Positions 31,242 to 46,200 of a DNA stretch of 64,000 bases are shown here, piece by piece. The stretch spans positions 9,114,001-9,178,000 of the forward strand of contig OX637297.1 of NCBI GenBank assembly GCA_951799445.1. Reading direction: 5' to 3'. The notes under the pieces are model-generated. The model was given only the letters and a program-made list of their open reading frames with translations. It did no database searches and was not told the origin of the DNA. The DNA is from Pseudisothecium myosuroides. Taxonomy: Eukaryota; Streptophyta; Bryopsida; Hypnales; Lembophyllaceae. The translations under genes and the position numbers were made by a program. Each line of letters opens with the position of its first letter. Positions within the stretch are counted from its first letter, which is position 1.

Positions 31242-34200
31242 CCCAATAGTTTTATTCTCCATTTCTTTTAATTCACGTTAAGATGGATTTTCCAACGGGC
31301 AAGAAGTAAAAATAGTGGTGGAATCTAAATCATAAGAGCAATTCAAACTTCCACGATAGAATTTTATGCATGCATGTATGAATGTCCATGACATTTTAAA
31401 AATGAAGCCAATCCATGGCAGGGCCCAATAGTTTCCCAATTTTTTTTACTTCACGTGAATTCAAACTTAGCAATGGACAAGAAGTGAATAATCATAGTGG
31501 TGGAACCTAATCATAAGAGCAATTCCAACTTCCACGATAGAATGTTATGCATGCATGTATGAAAGTCCATGACATTTTTAAAAAGAAGCCATTTCATGGC
31601 AGGGCCCATTAGTTTTATTCCCCTTTTTTTTTTAATTCACGTTAAGATGGATTTTCCAACGGGCAAGAAGTAAAATCAGTGGTGGATTGAATCTAAACCC
31701 TAAGAGCAATTCCAACTTTCACGATAGGATTTTATGCATGCATGTGTGAAAGTCCATGACATTTTTAAAATGAAGCCATTCCATGGCAGGGCCCGTTTCA
31801 TTCCCAATTCTTTTTACTTCACGTCAATAAGAATTTTGCAATGGGCAAAAAGTGAATAATCATAGTGGTGGAATCTAAATCCTGAGCGCAATTCCAACTT
31901 CCACGATAGAATGTTATGCATGCATGTATGAAGGTCCATGATATTTTTAAAATGAAGCCATTCCATGGCAGGACCCGTTTCATTCCCAATTTTTTTTACT
32001 TCACGTGAATTTGAATTTTGAAATGGGCAAGAAGTGAAGAATCATAGTGGTGGAATCTAAATCCTGAGAGCAATTCCAACTTTCACGATAGAGTTTTATG
32101 CATGCATGTATGAAAGTCCATGACAATTTTAAAATGAAACCATTCCACGGCAGGGCTAGTTTCATTCCTAATTATTTTTAATTCATGTCAAATCAAATTT
32201 TGCAATTGGCAAGAAGTGAATAATTATAGTGGTGGAATTTAAATCATAAGAGCAATTCCAACTTCCACGATAGAATTATACGCATGCATGTATGAACCAT
32301 CCATGACATTTTAAAAATGAAGCCATTCCATGGCAGGGCCCGTTTCATTCCCAATGTTTTTTACTTCACGTGAATTGGAATTTTGAAATGGGCAAGAAGT
32401 GAATAATTATAGTGGTGGAATCTAAATCTTGAGAGCAATTCGAACTTCCAAGATAGAATGTTATGCATGCATAAATGAAGGTCCATGACATTTTTAAAAT
32501 GAAGCCATTAGATGGCAGGGCCCGATTTATTCCCAGTTTTTTTTACTTCACGTGAATTGGAATTTTGCAATGGGCAAGAAGTAAATAATTATAGTGGTGG
32601 AATCTTAATTTTGAGAGCAATTCGAACTTCCAAGATAGAATGTCATGCATGCATAAATGAAGGTCCATGACATTTTTAAAATAAAGCCAATCCATGGCAG
32701 GGCCCGTTTCATTCCCAATTTTTTTTACTTCACGTGAATTCGAATTTTGAGATGGGCAAGAAGTGAATAATTATAGTGGTGGAATCTAAATCTTGAAATC
32801 AATTTCAACTTCCACGATAGAATGTTATGCATGCATGTATGAAGGTCCATGACATTTTTAAAATGAAGCCATTAGATGGCAGGGCCCGTTTCATTCCCAA
32901 TTTTTTTTACTTCACGTGAATTCGAATTTTGCAATGGGCAAGAAGTGAATAATTATAGTGGTGGAATCTAAATCTTGAAATCAATTCCAACTTCCCCGAT
33001 AGAATGTTATGCATGCATGTATGAAGGTCCATGACATTTTTAAAATGAAGCCATTAGATGGCAGGGCCCGATTTATTCCCAGTTTTTTTTACTTCACGTG
33101 AATTGGAATTTTGCAATGGGCAAGAAGTGAATAATTATAGTGGTGGAATCTAAATCCTAAGAGCAATTCCAACTTCCACGACAGAATTTTATGCATGCAT
33201 GTATGAAAGTCCATGACATTTTTAAAATGAAGCCATTCCATGGCAGGGCCCGTTTCATTCCCAATTTTTTTTACTTCACGTGAATTCAAATTTTGCAATG
33301 GGCAAGAAGTAAATAATTATAGTGGTGGAATCTTAATTTTGAGAGCAATTCGAACTTCCAAGATAGAATGTTATGCATGCATGAATGAAGGTCAATGATA
33401 TTTTTAAAATGAAGCCATTCCATGGCAGGGCCCATTTCATTCCCAATTTTTTTTACTTCACGTGAACTCGATTTTTGCAATGGGCAAGAAGTGAATAATT
33501 ATAGTGGTGGAATCTAAATCTTGAAATCAATTCCAACTTCCCCGATAGAATGTTATGCATGCATGTATGAAGGTCCATGACATTTTTAAAATGAAGCCAT
33601 TAGATGGCAGGGCCCGATTTATTCCCAATTTTTTTTACTTCACGTGAATTGGAATTTTGCAATGGGCAAGAAGTGAATAATTATAGTGGTGGAATCTAAA
33701 TCCTGAGAGCAATTCCAACTTCCACGATAAAATTTTATGCATGCATGTACGAAAGTCCATGACATTTTTAAAATGAAGCCATTCCATGGCAGGGCCCGTT
33801 TCATTCCCAATTTTTTTTACTTCACGTGAATTCGAATTTAGCAATGGGCAAGAAATGAATAATCATAGTGGTGGAATCTAAATCATATGAGCAATTCTAA
33901 ATTCCCTGATAGAATGTTCTGCATGCATGTATGAAGGTCCATGACATTTTTACAATGAAGCCATTCTAAGGCAGGGTCCGTTTCGTTCCCAATTTTTTTC
34001 ACTTCACGTGAATTCAAATTTTGAAATGGACAAGAAGTCAATAATTATAGTGGTGGAGTTTAAATCATAAGAGCAGTTCCAACTTCCACGATAGAATTTT
34101 ATGCATGCATGTATGAAGGTCCATGACATTTTTAAAATGAAGGCATTCCATGGCAGGGCCCGTTTCATTCCCAATTTTTTTTACTTCACGTGAATTCGAA

Positions 34201-37200
34201 TTTAGCAATGGGCAAGAAATGAATAATCATAGTGGTGGAATCTAAATCATATGAGCAATTCTAAATTCCCTGATAGAATGTTCTGCATGCATGTATGAAG
34301 GTCCATGACATTTTTACAATGAAGCCATTCTAAGGCAGGGTCCGTTTCGTTCCCAATTTTTTTCACTTCACGTGAATTCAAATTTTGAAATGGACAAGAG
34401 GTCAATAATTATAGTGGTGGAGTTTAAATCATAAGAGCAGTTCCAACTTCCACGATAGAATTTTATGCATGCATGTATGAAGGTCCATGACATTTTTAAA
34501 ATGAAGCCATTCCATGGCAAGGCCCGTTTTATTCCCAATTTCTTCTACTTCAAGTGAATTTGAATTTAGCAATGGGCAAGTAGTGAATAATTATAGTGGT
34601 GGAATCTAAATCCTGAGAGCAAATGCAAGTTCCACAATAGAATTTTATGCATGCATGTATGAAGGTCCATGACATTTTTAAAATGAAGCCATTCTATGGC
34701 AGGGCCCATTTTATCCCCAATTTTGTTTTACTTCACGTGAATTGGAATTTTGCAATGGGCAAGAAGTGAATAATTATAGTGGTGGAATCTAAATCCTGAG
34801 AGCAATTCCAACTTCCACGACAGAATTTTATGCATGCATGTATGAAAGTCCATGACATTTTTAAAATGAAGCCATTCCATGGCAGGGCCCGTTTCATTCC
34901 CAATTTTTTTTACTTCACGTGAATTCAAATTTTGCAATGGGCAAGAAGTAAATAATTATAGTGGTGGAATCTTAATTTTGAGAGCAATTCGAACTTCCAA
35001 GATAGAATGTTATGCATGCATGAATGAAGGTCAATGATATTTTTAAAATGAAGCCATTCCATGGCAGGGCCCATTTTATCCCCAATTTTTTTTACTTCAC
35101 GTGAACTCGATTTTTGCAATGGGCAAGAAGTGAATAATTATAGTGGTGGAATCTAAATCTTGAAATCAATTCCAACTTCCCCGATAGAATGTTATGCATG
35201 CATGTATGAAGGTCCATGACATTTTTAAAATGAAGCCATTAGATGGCAGGGCCCGATTTATTCCCAATTTTTTTTACTTCACGTGAATTGGAATTTTGCA
35301 ATGGGCAAGAAGTGAATAATTATAGTGGTGGAATCTAAATCCTGAGAGCAATTCCAACTTCCACAATAAAATTTTATGCATGCATGTACGAAAGTCCATG
35401 ACATTTTTAAAATGAAGCCATTCCATGGCAGGGCCCGTTTCATTCCCAATTTTTTTTACTTCACGTGAATTCGAATTTAGCAATGGGCAAGAAATGAATA
35501 ATCATAGTGGTGGAATCTAAATCATATGAGCAATTCTAAATTCCCTGATAGAATGTTCTGCATGCATGTATGAAGGTCCATGACATTTTTACAATGAAGC
35601 CATTCTAAGGCAGGGTCCGTTTCGTTCCCAATTTTTTTCACTTCACGTGAATTCAAATTTTGAAATGGACAAGAAGTCAATAATTGTAGTGGTGGAGTTT
35701 AAATCATAAGAGCAGTTCCAACTTCCACGATAGAATTTTATGCATGTATGTATGAAGGTCCATGATATTTTTAAAATGAAGCCATTCCATGGCAGGGCCC
35801 GTTTTATTCCCAATTTCTTCTACTTCAAGTGAATTTGAATTTTGAAATGGGCAAGAAGTGAAGAATCATAGAAGTGGAATCTAAATCCTGAGAGCAATTC
35901 CAACTTTCACGATAGAGTTTTATGCATGCATGTATGAAAGTCCATGACAATTTTAAAATGAAACCATTCCACGGCAGGGCTAGTTTCATTCCTAATTATT
36001 TTTAATTCATGTCAAATCAAATTTTGCAATTGGCAAGAAGTGAATAATTATAGTGGTGGAATTTAAATCATAAGAGCAATTCCAACTTCCACGATAGAAT
36101 TATACGCATGCATGTATGAACCATCCATGACATTTTAAAAATGAAGCCATTAGATGGCAGGGCCCGTTTCATTCCCAATGTTTTTTACTTCACGTGAATT
36201 GGAATTTTGAAATGGGCAAGAAGTGAATAATTATAGTGGTGGAATCTAAATCTTGAGAGCAATTCGAACTTCCAAGATAGAATGTTATGCATGCATAAAT
36301 GAAGGTCCATGACATTTTTAAAATGAAGCCATTAGATGGCAGGGCCCGATTTATTCCCAGTTTTTTTTACTTCACGTGAATTGGAATTTTGCAATGGGCA
36401 AGAAGTGAATAATTATAGTGGTGGAATCTAAATCCTGAGAGCAATTCCAACTTCCACGACAGAATTTTATGCATGCATGTATGAAAGTCCATGACATTTT
36501 TAAAATGAAGCCATTCCATGGCAGGACCCGTTTCATTCCCAATTTTTTTTACTTAACGTGAATTCAAATTTTGCAATGGGCAAGAAGTAAATAATTATAG
36601 TGGTGGAATCTTAATTTTGAGAGCAATTCGAACTTCCAAGATAGAATGTTATTCATGCATGAATGAAGGTCAATGATATTTTTAAAATGAAGCCATTCCA
36701 TGGCAGGGCCCATTTCATTCCCAATTTTTTTTACTTCACGTGAACTCGATTTTTGCAATGGGCAAGAAGTGAATAATTATAGTGGTGGAATCTAAATCTT
36801 GAAATCAATTCCAACTTCCCCGATAGAATGTTATGCATGCATGTATGAAGGTCCATGACATTTTTAAAATGAAGCCATTAGATGGCAGGGCCCGATTTAT
36901 TCCCAATTTTTTTTACTTCACGTGAATTGGAATTTTGCAATGGGCAAGAAGTGAATAATTATAGTGGTGGAATCTAAATCCTGAGAGCAATTCCAACTTC
37001 CAAGATAGAATGTCATGCATGCATAAATGAAGGTCCATGACATTTTTAAAATAAAGCCAATCCATGGCAGGGCCCGTTTCATTCCCAATTTTTTTTACTT
37101 CAAGTGAATTCGAATTTTGAGATGGACAAGAAGTGAATAATTATAGTGGTGGAATCTAAATCTTGAAATCAATTTCAACTTCCACGATAGAATGTTATGC

Positions 37201-40200
37201 ATGCATGTATGAAGGTCCATGACATTTTTAAAATGAAGCCATTAGATGGCAGGGCCCGTTTCATTCCCAATTTTTTTTACTTCACGTGAATTCGAATTTT
37301 GCAATGGGCAAGAAGTGAATAATTATAGTGGTGGAATCTAAATCTTGAAATCAATTCCAACTTCCCCGATAGAATGTTATGCATGCATGTATGAAGGTCC
37401 ATGACATTTTTAAAATGAAGCCATTAGATGGCAGGGCCCGATTTATTCCCAGTTTTTTTTACTTCACGTGAATTGGAATTTTGCAATGGGCAAGAAGTGA
37501 ATAATTATAGTGGTGGAATCTAAATCCTAAGAGCAATTCCAACTTCCACGACAGAATTTTATGCATGCATGTATGAAAGTCCATGACATTTTTAAAATGA
37601 AGCCATTCCATGGCAGGGCCCGTTTCATTCCCAATTTTTTTTACTTCACGTGAATTCAAATTTTGCAATGGGCAAGAAGTAAATAATTATAGTGGTGGAA
37701 TCTTAATTTTGAGAGCAATTCGAACTTCCAAGATAGAATGTTATGCATGCATGAATGAAGGTCAATGATATTTTTAAAATGAAGCCATTCCATGGCAGGG
37801 CCCATTTCATTCCCAATTTTTTTTACTTCACGTGAACTCGATTTTTGCAATGGGCAAGAAGTGAATAATTATAGTGGTGGAATCTAAATCTTGAAATCAA
37901 TTCCAACTTCCCCGATAGAATGTTATGCATGCATGTATGAAGGTCCATGACATTTTTAAAATGAAGCCATTAGATGGCAGGGCCCGATTTATTCCCAATT
38001 TTTTTTACTTCACGTGAATTGGAATTTTGCAATGGGCAAGAAGTGAATAATTATAGTGGTGGAATCTAAATCCTGAGAGCAATTCCAACTTCCACGATAA
38101 AATTTTATGCATGCATGTACGAAAGTCCATGACATTTTTAAAATGAAGCCATTCCATGGCAGGGCCCGTTTCATTCCCAATTTTTTTTACTTCACGTGAA
38201 TTCGAATTTAGCAATGGGCAAGAAATGAATAATCATAGTGGTGGAATCTAAATCATATGAGCAATTCTAAATTCCCTGATAGAATGTTCTGCATGCATGT
38301 ATGAAGGTCCATGACATTTTTACAATGAAGCCATTCTAAGGCAGGGTCCGTTTCGTTCCCAATTTTTTTCACTTCACGTGAATTCAAATTTTGAAATGGA
38401 CAAGAAGTCAATAATTATAGTGGTGGAGTTTAAATCATAAGAGCAGTTCCAACTTCCACGATAGAATTTTATGCATGCATGTATGAAGGTCCATGACATT
38501 TTTAAAATGAAGGCATTCCATGGCAGGGCCCGTTTCATTCCCAATTTTTTTTACTTCACGTGAATTCGAATTTAGCAATGGGCAAGAAATGAATAATCAT
38601 AGTGGTGGAATCTAAATCATATGAGCAATTCTAAATTCCCTGATAGAATGTTCTGCATGCATGTATGAAGGTCCATGACATTTTTACAATGAAGCCATTC
38701 TAAGGCAGGGTCCGTTTCGTTCCCAATTTTTTTCACTTCACGTGAATTCAAATTTTGAAATGGACAAGAAGTCAATAATTATAGTGGTGGAGTTTAAATC
38801 ATAAGAGCAGTTCCAACTTCCACGATAGAATTTTATGCATGCATGTATGAAGGTCCATGACATTTTTAAAATGAAGCCATTCCATGGCAAGGCCCGTTTT
38901 ATTCCCAATTTCTTCTACTTCAAGTGAATTTGAATTTAGCAATGGGCAAGTAGTGAATAATTATAGTGGTGGAATCTAAATCCTGAGAGCAAATGCAAGT
39001 TCCACAATAGAATTTTATGCATGCATGTATGAAGGTCCATGACATTTTTAAAATGAAGCCATTCTATGGCAGGGCCCATTTTATCCCCAATTTTGTTTTA
39101 CTTCACGTGAATTCGAATTTTGAAATGGGCAAGAAGTGAATAATTATAGTGGTGGAATCTAAATCCTAAGAGCAATTCCAACTTCCACAATAGAATGTTC
39201 TGCATGCATGTACGAAGGTCCATGACATTTTTACAATGAAGCCATTCTATGGCAGGGCCCGTTTCGTTCCCAATTTTTTTCACTTCACGTGAATTCGAAT
39301 TTTGAAATGGACAAGAAGTCAATAATTATAGTGGTGGAGTTTAAATCATAAGACCAGTTCCAACTTCCCCGATAGAATTTTATGCATGCATGTATGAAGG
39401 TCCATGACATTTTTAAAATGAAGCCATTCTATGGCAGGGCCCATTTTATCCCCAATTTTGTTTTACTTCACGTGAATTTGAATTTTGAAATGGGCAAGAA
39501 GTGAATAATTATAGTGGTGGAATCTAAATCCTGAGAGCAATTCCAACTTCCACAATAGAATGTTCTGCATGCATGTACGAAGGTCCATGACATTTTTACA
39601 ATGAAGCCATTCTATGGCAGGGCCCGTTTCGTTCCCAATTTTTTTCACTTCACGTGAATTCGAATTTTGAAATGGACAAGAAGTCAATAATTATAGTGGT
39701 GGAGTTTAAATCATAAGACCAGTTCCAACTTCCACGATAGAATTTTATGCATGCATGTATGAAGGTCCATGACATTTTTAAAATGAAGCCATTCTATGGC
39801 AGGGCCCATTTTATCCCCAATTTTGTTTAACTTCACGTGAATTCGAATTTTGAAATGCGCAAGAAGTGAATAGTTCTAGTGGTGGAATCTAAATTTTGAG
39901 AGCAATTCGGACTCCCACGATAGAATGTTATGCATGCATGTATGAAGGTCCATGACATTTTTAAAATGAAAACATTCTATGGCAGGGCCCGTTTCATTCC
40001 CAATTTCTTTAACTTCACTTGAATTCGGATTTTGAAATGGGCAAGAAGTGAATAATTATAGTGGTTGAATGTAAATCCTGAGAGCAATTCTAACTTGCAC
40101 GATAAAATTTTATGCATGCATGTATGAAGGTCCATGACATTTTTAAAATGAAGCCATTCCATGGCAGGGCCCGTTTCATTCCCAATTTCTTTTACTTCAC

Positions 40201-43200
40201 GTGAATTCGGATTTTCAAATGGGCAAGAAGTGAATAATTATAGTGGTGGAATCTAAATCCTGAGAGCAATTCCAACTTCCACGAAAGAATGTTATGCATG
40301 CATGTATGAAGGTCCATGACATTTTTAAAATGAAGCCATTCCATGGCAGGGCCCGTTTTATTCCCAATTTCTTCTACTTCAAGTGAATTGGAATTTAGCA
40401 ATGGGCAAGAAGTGAATAATTATAGTGGTGGAATCTAAATCCTGAGAGCAAATGCAACTTCCAGGATTGAATTTTATGCATGCATGTATGAAGGTCTATG
40501 ACAATTTTAAAATGAAGCCATTCCATGGCAGGGCTTATTTTATCCCCAATTTTTTTTTTACTTCACGTGAATTAGAATTTTGCAATGGGTAAGAAGTGAA
40601 TAATTATAGTGGTGGAATCTAAATTTTGAGAGCATTTTGAACTTCCAAGATAGAATGTTATGCATGCATGTATGAAGGTCAATGATATTTTAAAAATGAA
40701 GCCATTCCATGGCAGGGCCCATTTCATTCCCAATTTTTTTTACTTCACGTGAATTCGAATTTTGCAATGGGCAAGAAGTGAATAGTTATAGTGGTGGAAT
40801 CTAAATTTTAAGAGCAATTCCAACTTGCACGATAGAATGTTATGCATGCATGTATGAAGGTCCATGACATTTTGAAAATGAAGCCATTCCACGGCAGGGT
40901 CCGTTTCATTCCCAATTTATTTTACTTCACGTGAATTCGAATTTTGAAATGGGCAAGAAGTGAATAGTTATAGTGGTGGAATCTAAATCCTGAGAGCAAT
41001 TCCAACTTGCACGATAAAATTTTATGCATGCACGTATGAAAGTCCATGACATTTTTAAAATGAGGCCATTCCACGGCAGGGTCCGTTTCATTCCCAATTT
41101 TTTTTACTTCACCTGAATTCGAATTTTGAAATGGGCAAGAAGTGAATAGTTATAGTGGTGGAATGTAAATTTTAAGAGGAATTCGAACTTCCACGATAGA
41201 ATGTTATGCATGCATGTACGAAGGTTCCTGACATTTTAAAAATGAAACCCTTCCATGGCAGGGCCCGTTTCATTCCCAATTTTTTTTACTTCACGTGAAT
41301 TCGAATTTTGAAATGGGCAAGAAGTGAATAATTATAGTGGTGGAATCTAAATCTTGAGAGCAATTCCAACTTCCACGATAAAATGTTATGCATGCATTTA
41401 TGAAGGTCTATGACATTTTTAAAATGAAACCATTTCATGGCAGGGCCCGTTTTATTCCCAATTTCTCCTACTTCAAGTGAATTCGAATTTAGCAATCGAC
41501 AAGAAGTGAATAATTATAGTGGTGGAATCTAAATCCTGAGAGCAAATGCAACTTCCACGATAGAATGTTATGCATGTATGTATGAAGGTCCATGACATTT
41601 GGAAAATCAAGCCAATCCATGGCAGGGCCCGTTTCAATTCCCAATTTTTTTTACTTCACGTGAATTCGGATTTTGAAATGGGCAAGAAATGAATAATTAT
41701 AGTGGTGGAATCTAAATCCTGAGAGCAATTCTAACTTGCACGATAAAATTTTATGCATGCATGTATGAAAGTCCATGACATTTTTAAAATGAAGCCATTC
41801 CATGGCAGGGCCCGTTTCATTCCCAATTTCTTTTACTTCACGTGAATTCGGATTTTCAAATGGGCAAGAAGTGAATAATTATAGTGGTGGAATCTAAATC
41901 CTGAGAGCAATTCCAACTTCCACGAAAGAATTTTATGCATGCATGTATGAAGGTCCATGACATTTTAAAAATGAAGCCATTCCATGGCAGGGCCCGTTTT
42001 ATTCCCAATTTCTTCTACTTCAAGTGAATTGGAATTTAGCAATGGGCAAGAAGTGAATAATTATAGTGGTGGAATCTAAATCCTGAGAGCAAATGCAACT
42101 TCCAGGATTGAATTTTATGCATGCATGTATGAGGGTCCATGACATTTTAAAATGAAGCCATTCCATGGCAGGGCTTATTTTATCCCCAATTTTTTTTTTA
42201 CTTCACGTGAATTAGAATTTTGCAATGGGCTAGAAGTGAATAATTATAGTGGTGGAATCTAAATTTTGAGAGCAATTCGAACTTCCAAGATAGAATGTTA
42301 TGCATGCATGTATGAAGGTCAATGATATTTTTAAAATGAAGCCATTCCATGGCAGGGCCCGTTTCATTCCCAATTTTTTTTACTTCACGTGAATTCGATT
42401 TGTGCAATGGGCAAGAAGTAAATAATTATAGTGGTGGAATCTAAATCTTGAAATCAATTCCAATTTCCCCGATAGAATGTTATGCATGCATGTATGAAGG
42501 TCTATGACATTTTTAAAATGAAGCCAATAGATGGCAGGGCCCGTTTCATTCCCAATTGTTTTTTACTTCACGTGAATTCGAATTTTGCAATGGGCAAGAA
42601 GTAAATAATTTTAGTGGTGGAATCTAAATCCTGAGAGCAGTTCCAACTTCCACGATAGAATGTTCTGCATGCATGTATGAAGGTCCATGACATTTTTAAA
42701 ATGAAGCCATTCTATGGCAGGGCCCGTTTCATTCCCAACTTTTTTCACTTCACGTGAATTCGAATTTTGAAATGGACAAGAAGTGAATAATTATAGTGGT
42801 GGAATTAAAATCATCAGAGCAATTCCAACTTCCACGATAGAATTTTATGCCTGCATGTATGAAGGTCCATGACATTTTTAAAATGAAGCCATTCCTTGGC
42901 AGGGCCCGTTTTATTCCCAATTTCCTCTACTTCAAGTGAAATGGAATTTAGCAATGGGCAAGAAGTGAATAATTATAGTGGTGGAATCTAAATCCTGAGA
43001 GCAAATGCAAGTTCCACGATAGAATGTTATGCATGTATGTATGAAGGTCCATGACATTTTTAAAATCAAGCCAATCCATGGCAGGGCCCATTTCAATTCC
43101 CAATTTTTTTTACTTCACGTGAATTCGAATTTTGCAATGGGCAAGAAGTGAATAATTATAGTGGTGGAATCTAAATTATAAGAGCAATTCCAACTTCCAC

Positions 43201-46200
43201 GATAGAATGTTATGCATGCATGTATGAAGGTCCATGACATTTGGAAAATCAAGCCAATCCATGGTAGGGCCCATTTCATTCCCGATTCTTTTTACTTCAC
43301 GTGAATTAGAATTTTGCAATGGGCAGGAAGTGAATAATTATAGTAGTGGAATCTAAATCCAGAGAGCAATTCCAACTTTCACGATAAAATTTTATGCATG
43401 CATGTATGAAAGTCCATGACATTTTTAAAATGAAGCCATTCCATGGCAGGGCCCGTTTCATTCCCAATTTCTTTTACTTCACGTGAATTCGGATTTTCAA
43501 ATGGGCAAGAAGTGAATAATTATAGTGGTGGAATCTAAATCCTGAGAGCAATTCCAACTTCCACGAAAGAATTTTATGCATGCATGTATGAAGGTCCATG
43601 ACATTTTAAAAATGAAGCCATTCCATGGCAGGGCCCGTTTTATTCCCAATTTCTTCTACTTTAAGTGAATTGGAGTTTAGCAATGGGCAAGAAGTGAATA
43701 ATTATAGTGGTGGAATCTAAATCCTGAGAGCAAATGCAACTTCCAGGATTGAATTTTATGCATGCATGTATGAGGGTCCATGACATTTTAAAATGAAGCC
43801 ATTCCATGGCAGGGCTTATTTTATCCCCAATTTTTTTTTTACTTCACGTGAATTAGAATTTTGCAATGGGCTAGAAGTGAATAATTATAGTGGTGCAATC
43901 TAAATTTTGAGAGCAATTCAAACTTCCAAGATAGAATGTTATGCATGCATGTATGAAGGTCAATGATATTTTTAAAATGAAGCCATTCCATGGCAGGGCC
44001 CATTTCATTCCCAATTTTTTTTACTTCACGTGAACTCGATTTTTGCAATGGGCAAGAAGTGAATAATTATAGTGGTGGAATCTAAATCTTGAAATCAATT
44101 CCAATTTCCCCGATAGAATGTTATGCATGCATGTATGAAGGTCTATGACATTTTTAAAATGAAGCCAATAGATGGCAGGGCCCGTTTCATTCCCAATTGT
44201 TTTTTACTTCACGTGAATTCGAATTTTGCAATGGGCAAGAAGTAAATAATTATAGTGGTGGAATCTAAATCTTGAAATCAATTCCAATTTCCCCGATAGA
44301 ATGTTATGCATGCATGTATGAAGGTCTATGACATTTTTAAAATGAAGCCAATAGATGGCAGGGCCCGTTTCATTCCCAATTGTTTTTTACTTCACGTGAA
44401 TTCGAATTTTGCAATGGGCAAGAAGTAAATAATTTTAGTGGTGGAATCTAAATCCTGAGAGCAGTTCCAACTTCCACGATAGAATGTTCTGCATGCATGT
44501 ATGAAGGTCCATGACATTTTTAAAATGAAGCCATTCTATGGCAGGGCCCGTTTCATTCCCAACTTTTTTCACTTCACGTGAATTCGAATTTTGAAATGGA
44601 CAAGAAGTGAATAATTATAGTGGTGGAATTAAAATCATCAGAGCAATTCCAACTTCCACGATAGAATTTTATGCCTGCATGTATGAAGGTCCATGACATT
44701 TTTAAAATGAAGCCATTCCTTGGCAGGGCCCGTTTTATTTCCAATTTCCTCTACTTCAAGTGAATTGGAATTTAGCAATGGGCAAGAAGTGAATAATTAT
44801 AGTGGTGGAATCTAAATCCTGAGAGCAAATGCAAGTTCCACGATAGAATGTTATGCATGTATGTATGAAGGTCCATGACATTTTTAAAATCAAGCCAATC
44901 CATGGCAGGGCCCGTTTCAATTCCCAATTTTTTTTACTTCACGTGAATTCGAATTTTGAAATGGGCAAGAAGTGAATAATTATAGTGGTGGAATCTAAAT
45001 CCTGAGAGCAATTCCAACTTCCACGATAGAATGTTATGCATGCACGTATGAAAGTCCATGACATTTTTAAAATGAAGCCATTCCACGGCAGGGTCCGTTT
45101 CATTCGCAATTTTTTTTACTTCACGTGAATTTGAATTTTGCAATGGGCAAGAAGTGAATAATTATAGTGGTGGAATCTAAATTATAAGAGCAATTCCAAC
45201 TTCCACGATAGAATGTTATGCATGCATGTATGAAGGTCCATGACATTTTTAAAATGAAGCCATTCCATGGTAGGGCCCGTTTCATTCCCGATTCTTTTTA
45301 CTTCACGTGAATTAGAATTTTGCAATGGGCAGGAAGTGAATAATTATAGTAGTGGAATCTAAATCCAGAGAGCAATTCCAACTTGCACGATAAAATTTTA
45401 TGCATGCATGTATGAAAGTCCATGACATTTTTAAAATGAAGCCATTCCATGGCAGGGCCCGTATCATTCCCAATTTTTTTTACTTCACGTGAATTTGAAT
45501 TTTGCAATATGCAAGAAGTAAATAATCATAGTAGTGGAATGAAAATCTTGAGAGCAATTCCAACTTCCACGATAAAATGCTATGCATGCACTAATGAAGG
45601 TCCATGATATTTTAAAATAAAGCCAATCCATGGCAGGGCCCGTTTCATTCCCAATTTTTTTTTTTCACGTGAATTCGAATTTTGAAATGGACAAGAAATG
45701 AATAGTTATAGTGGTGGAATTTAAATTTTAAGAGCAATTCCAACCTCCACGATAGAATGTTTTGCATGCATGTATGAAGGTCCGTGATATTTTTAAAATA
45801 AAGCCATTCCATGGCAGGGCCCGTTTCATTCCCAATTTCTTTTACTTCACGTGAATTAGAATTTTGAAATGGACAAGAAGTGAATAGTAATAGTGGTGGA
45901 ATCTAAATCCTGAGAGCAAATGCAAGTTCCACGATAGAATGTTATGCATGTATGTATGAAGGTCCATGACATTTTTAAAATCAAGCCAATCTATGGCAGG
46001 GCCCGTTTCAATTCCCAATTCTTTTTACTTCACGTGAATTCGAATTTTGAAATGGGCAAGAATTGAATATATATAGTGGTGGAATCTAAATCCTGAGAGC
46101 AATTCCAACTTCCACGATAGAATGTTATGCATGCACGTATGAAAGTCCATGACATTTTTAAAATGAAGCCATTCCACGGCAGGGTCCGTTTCATTCCCAA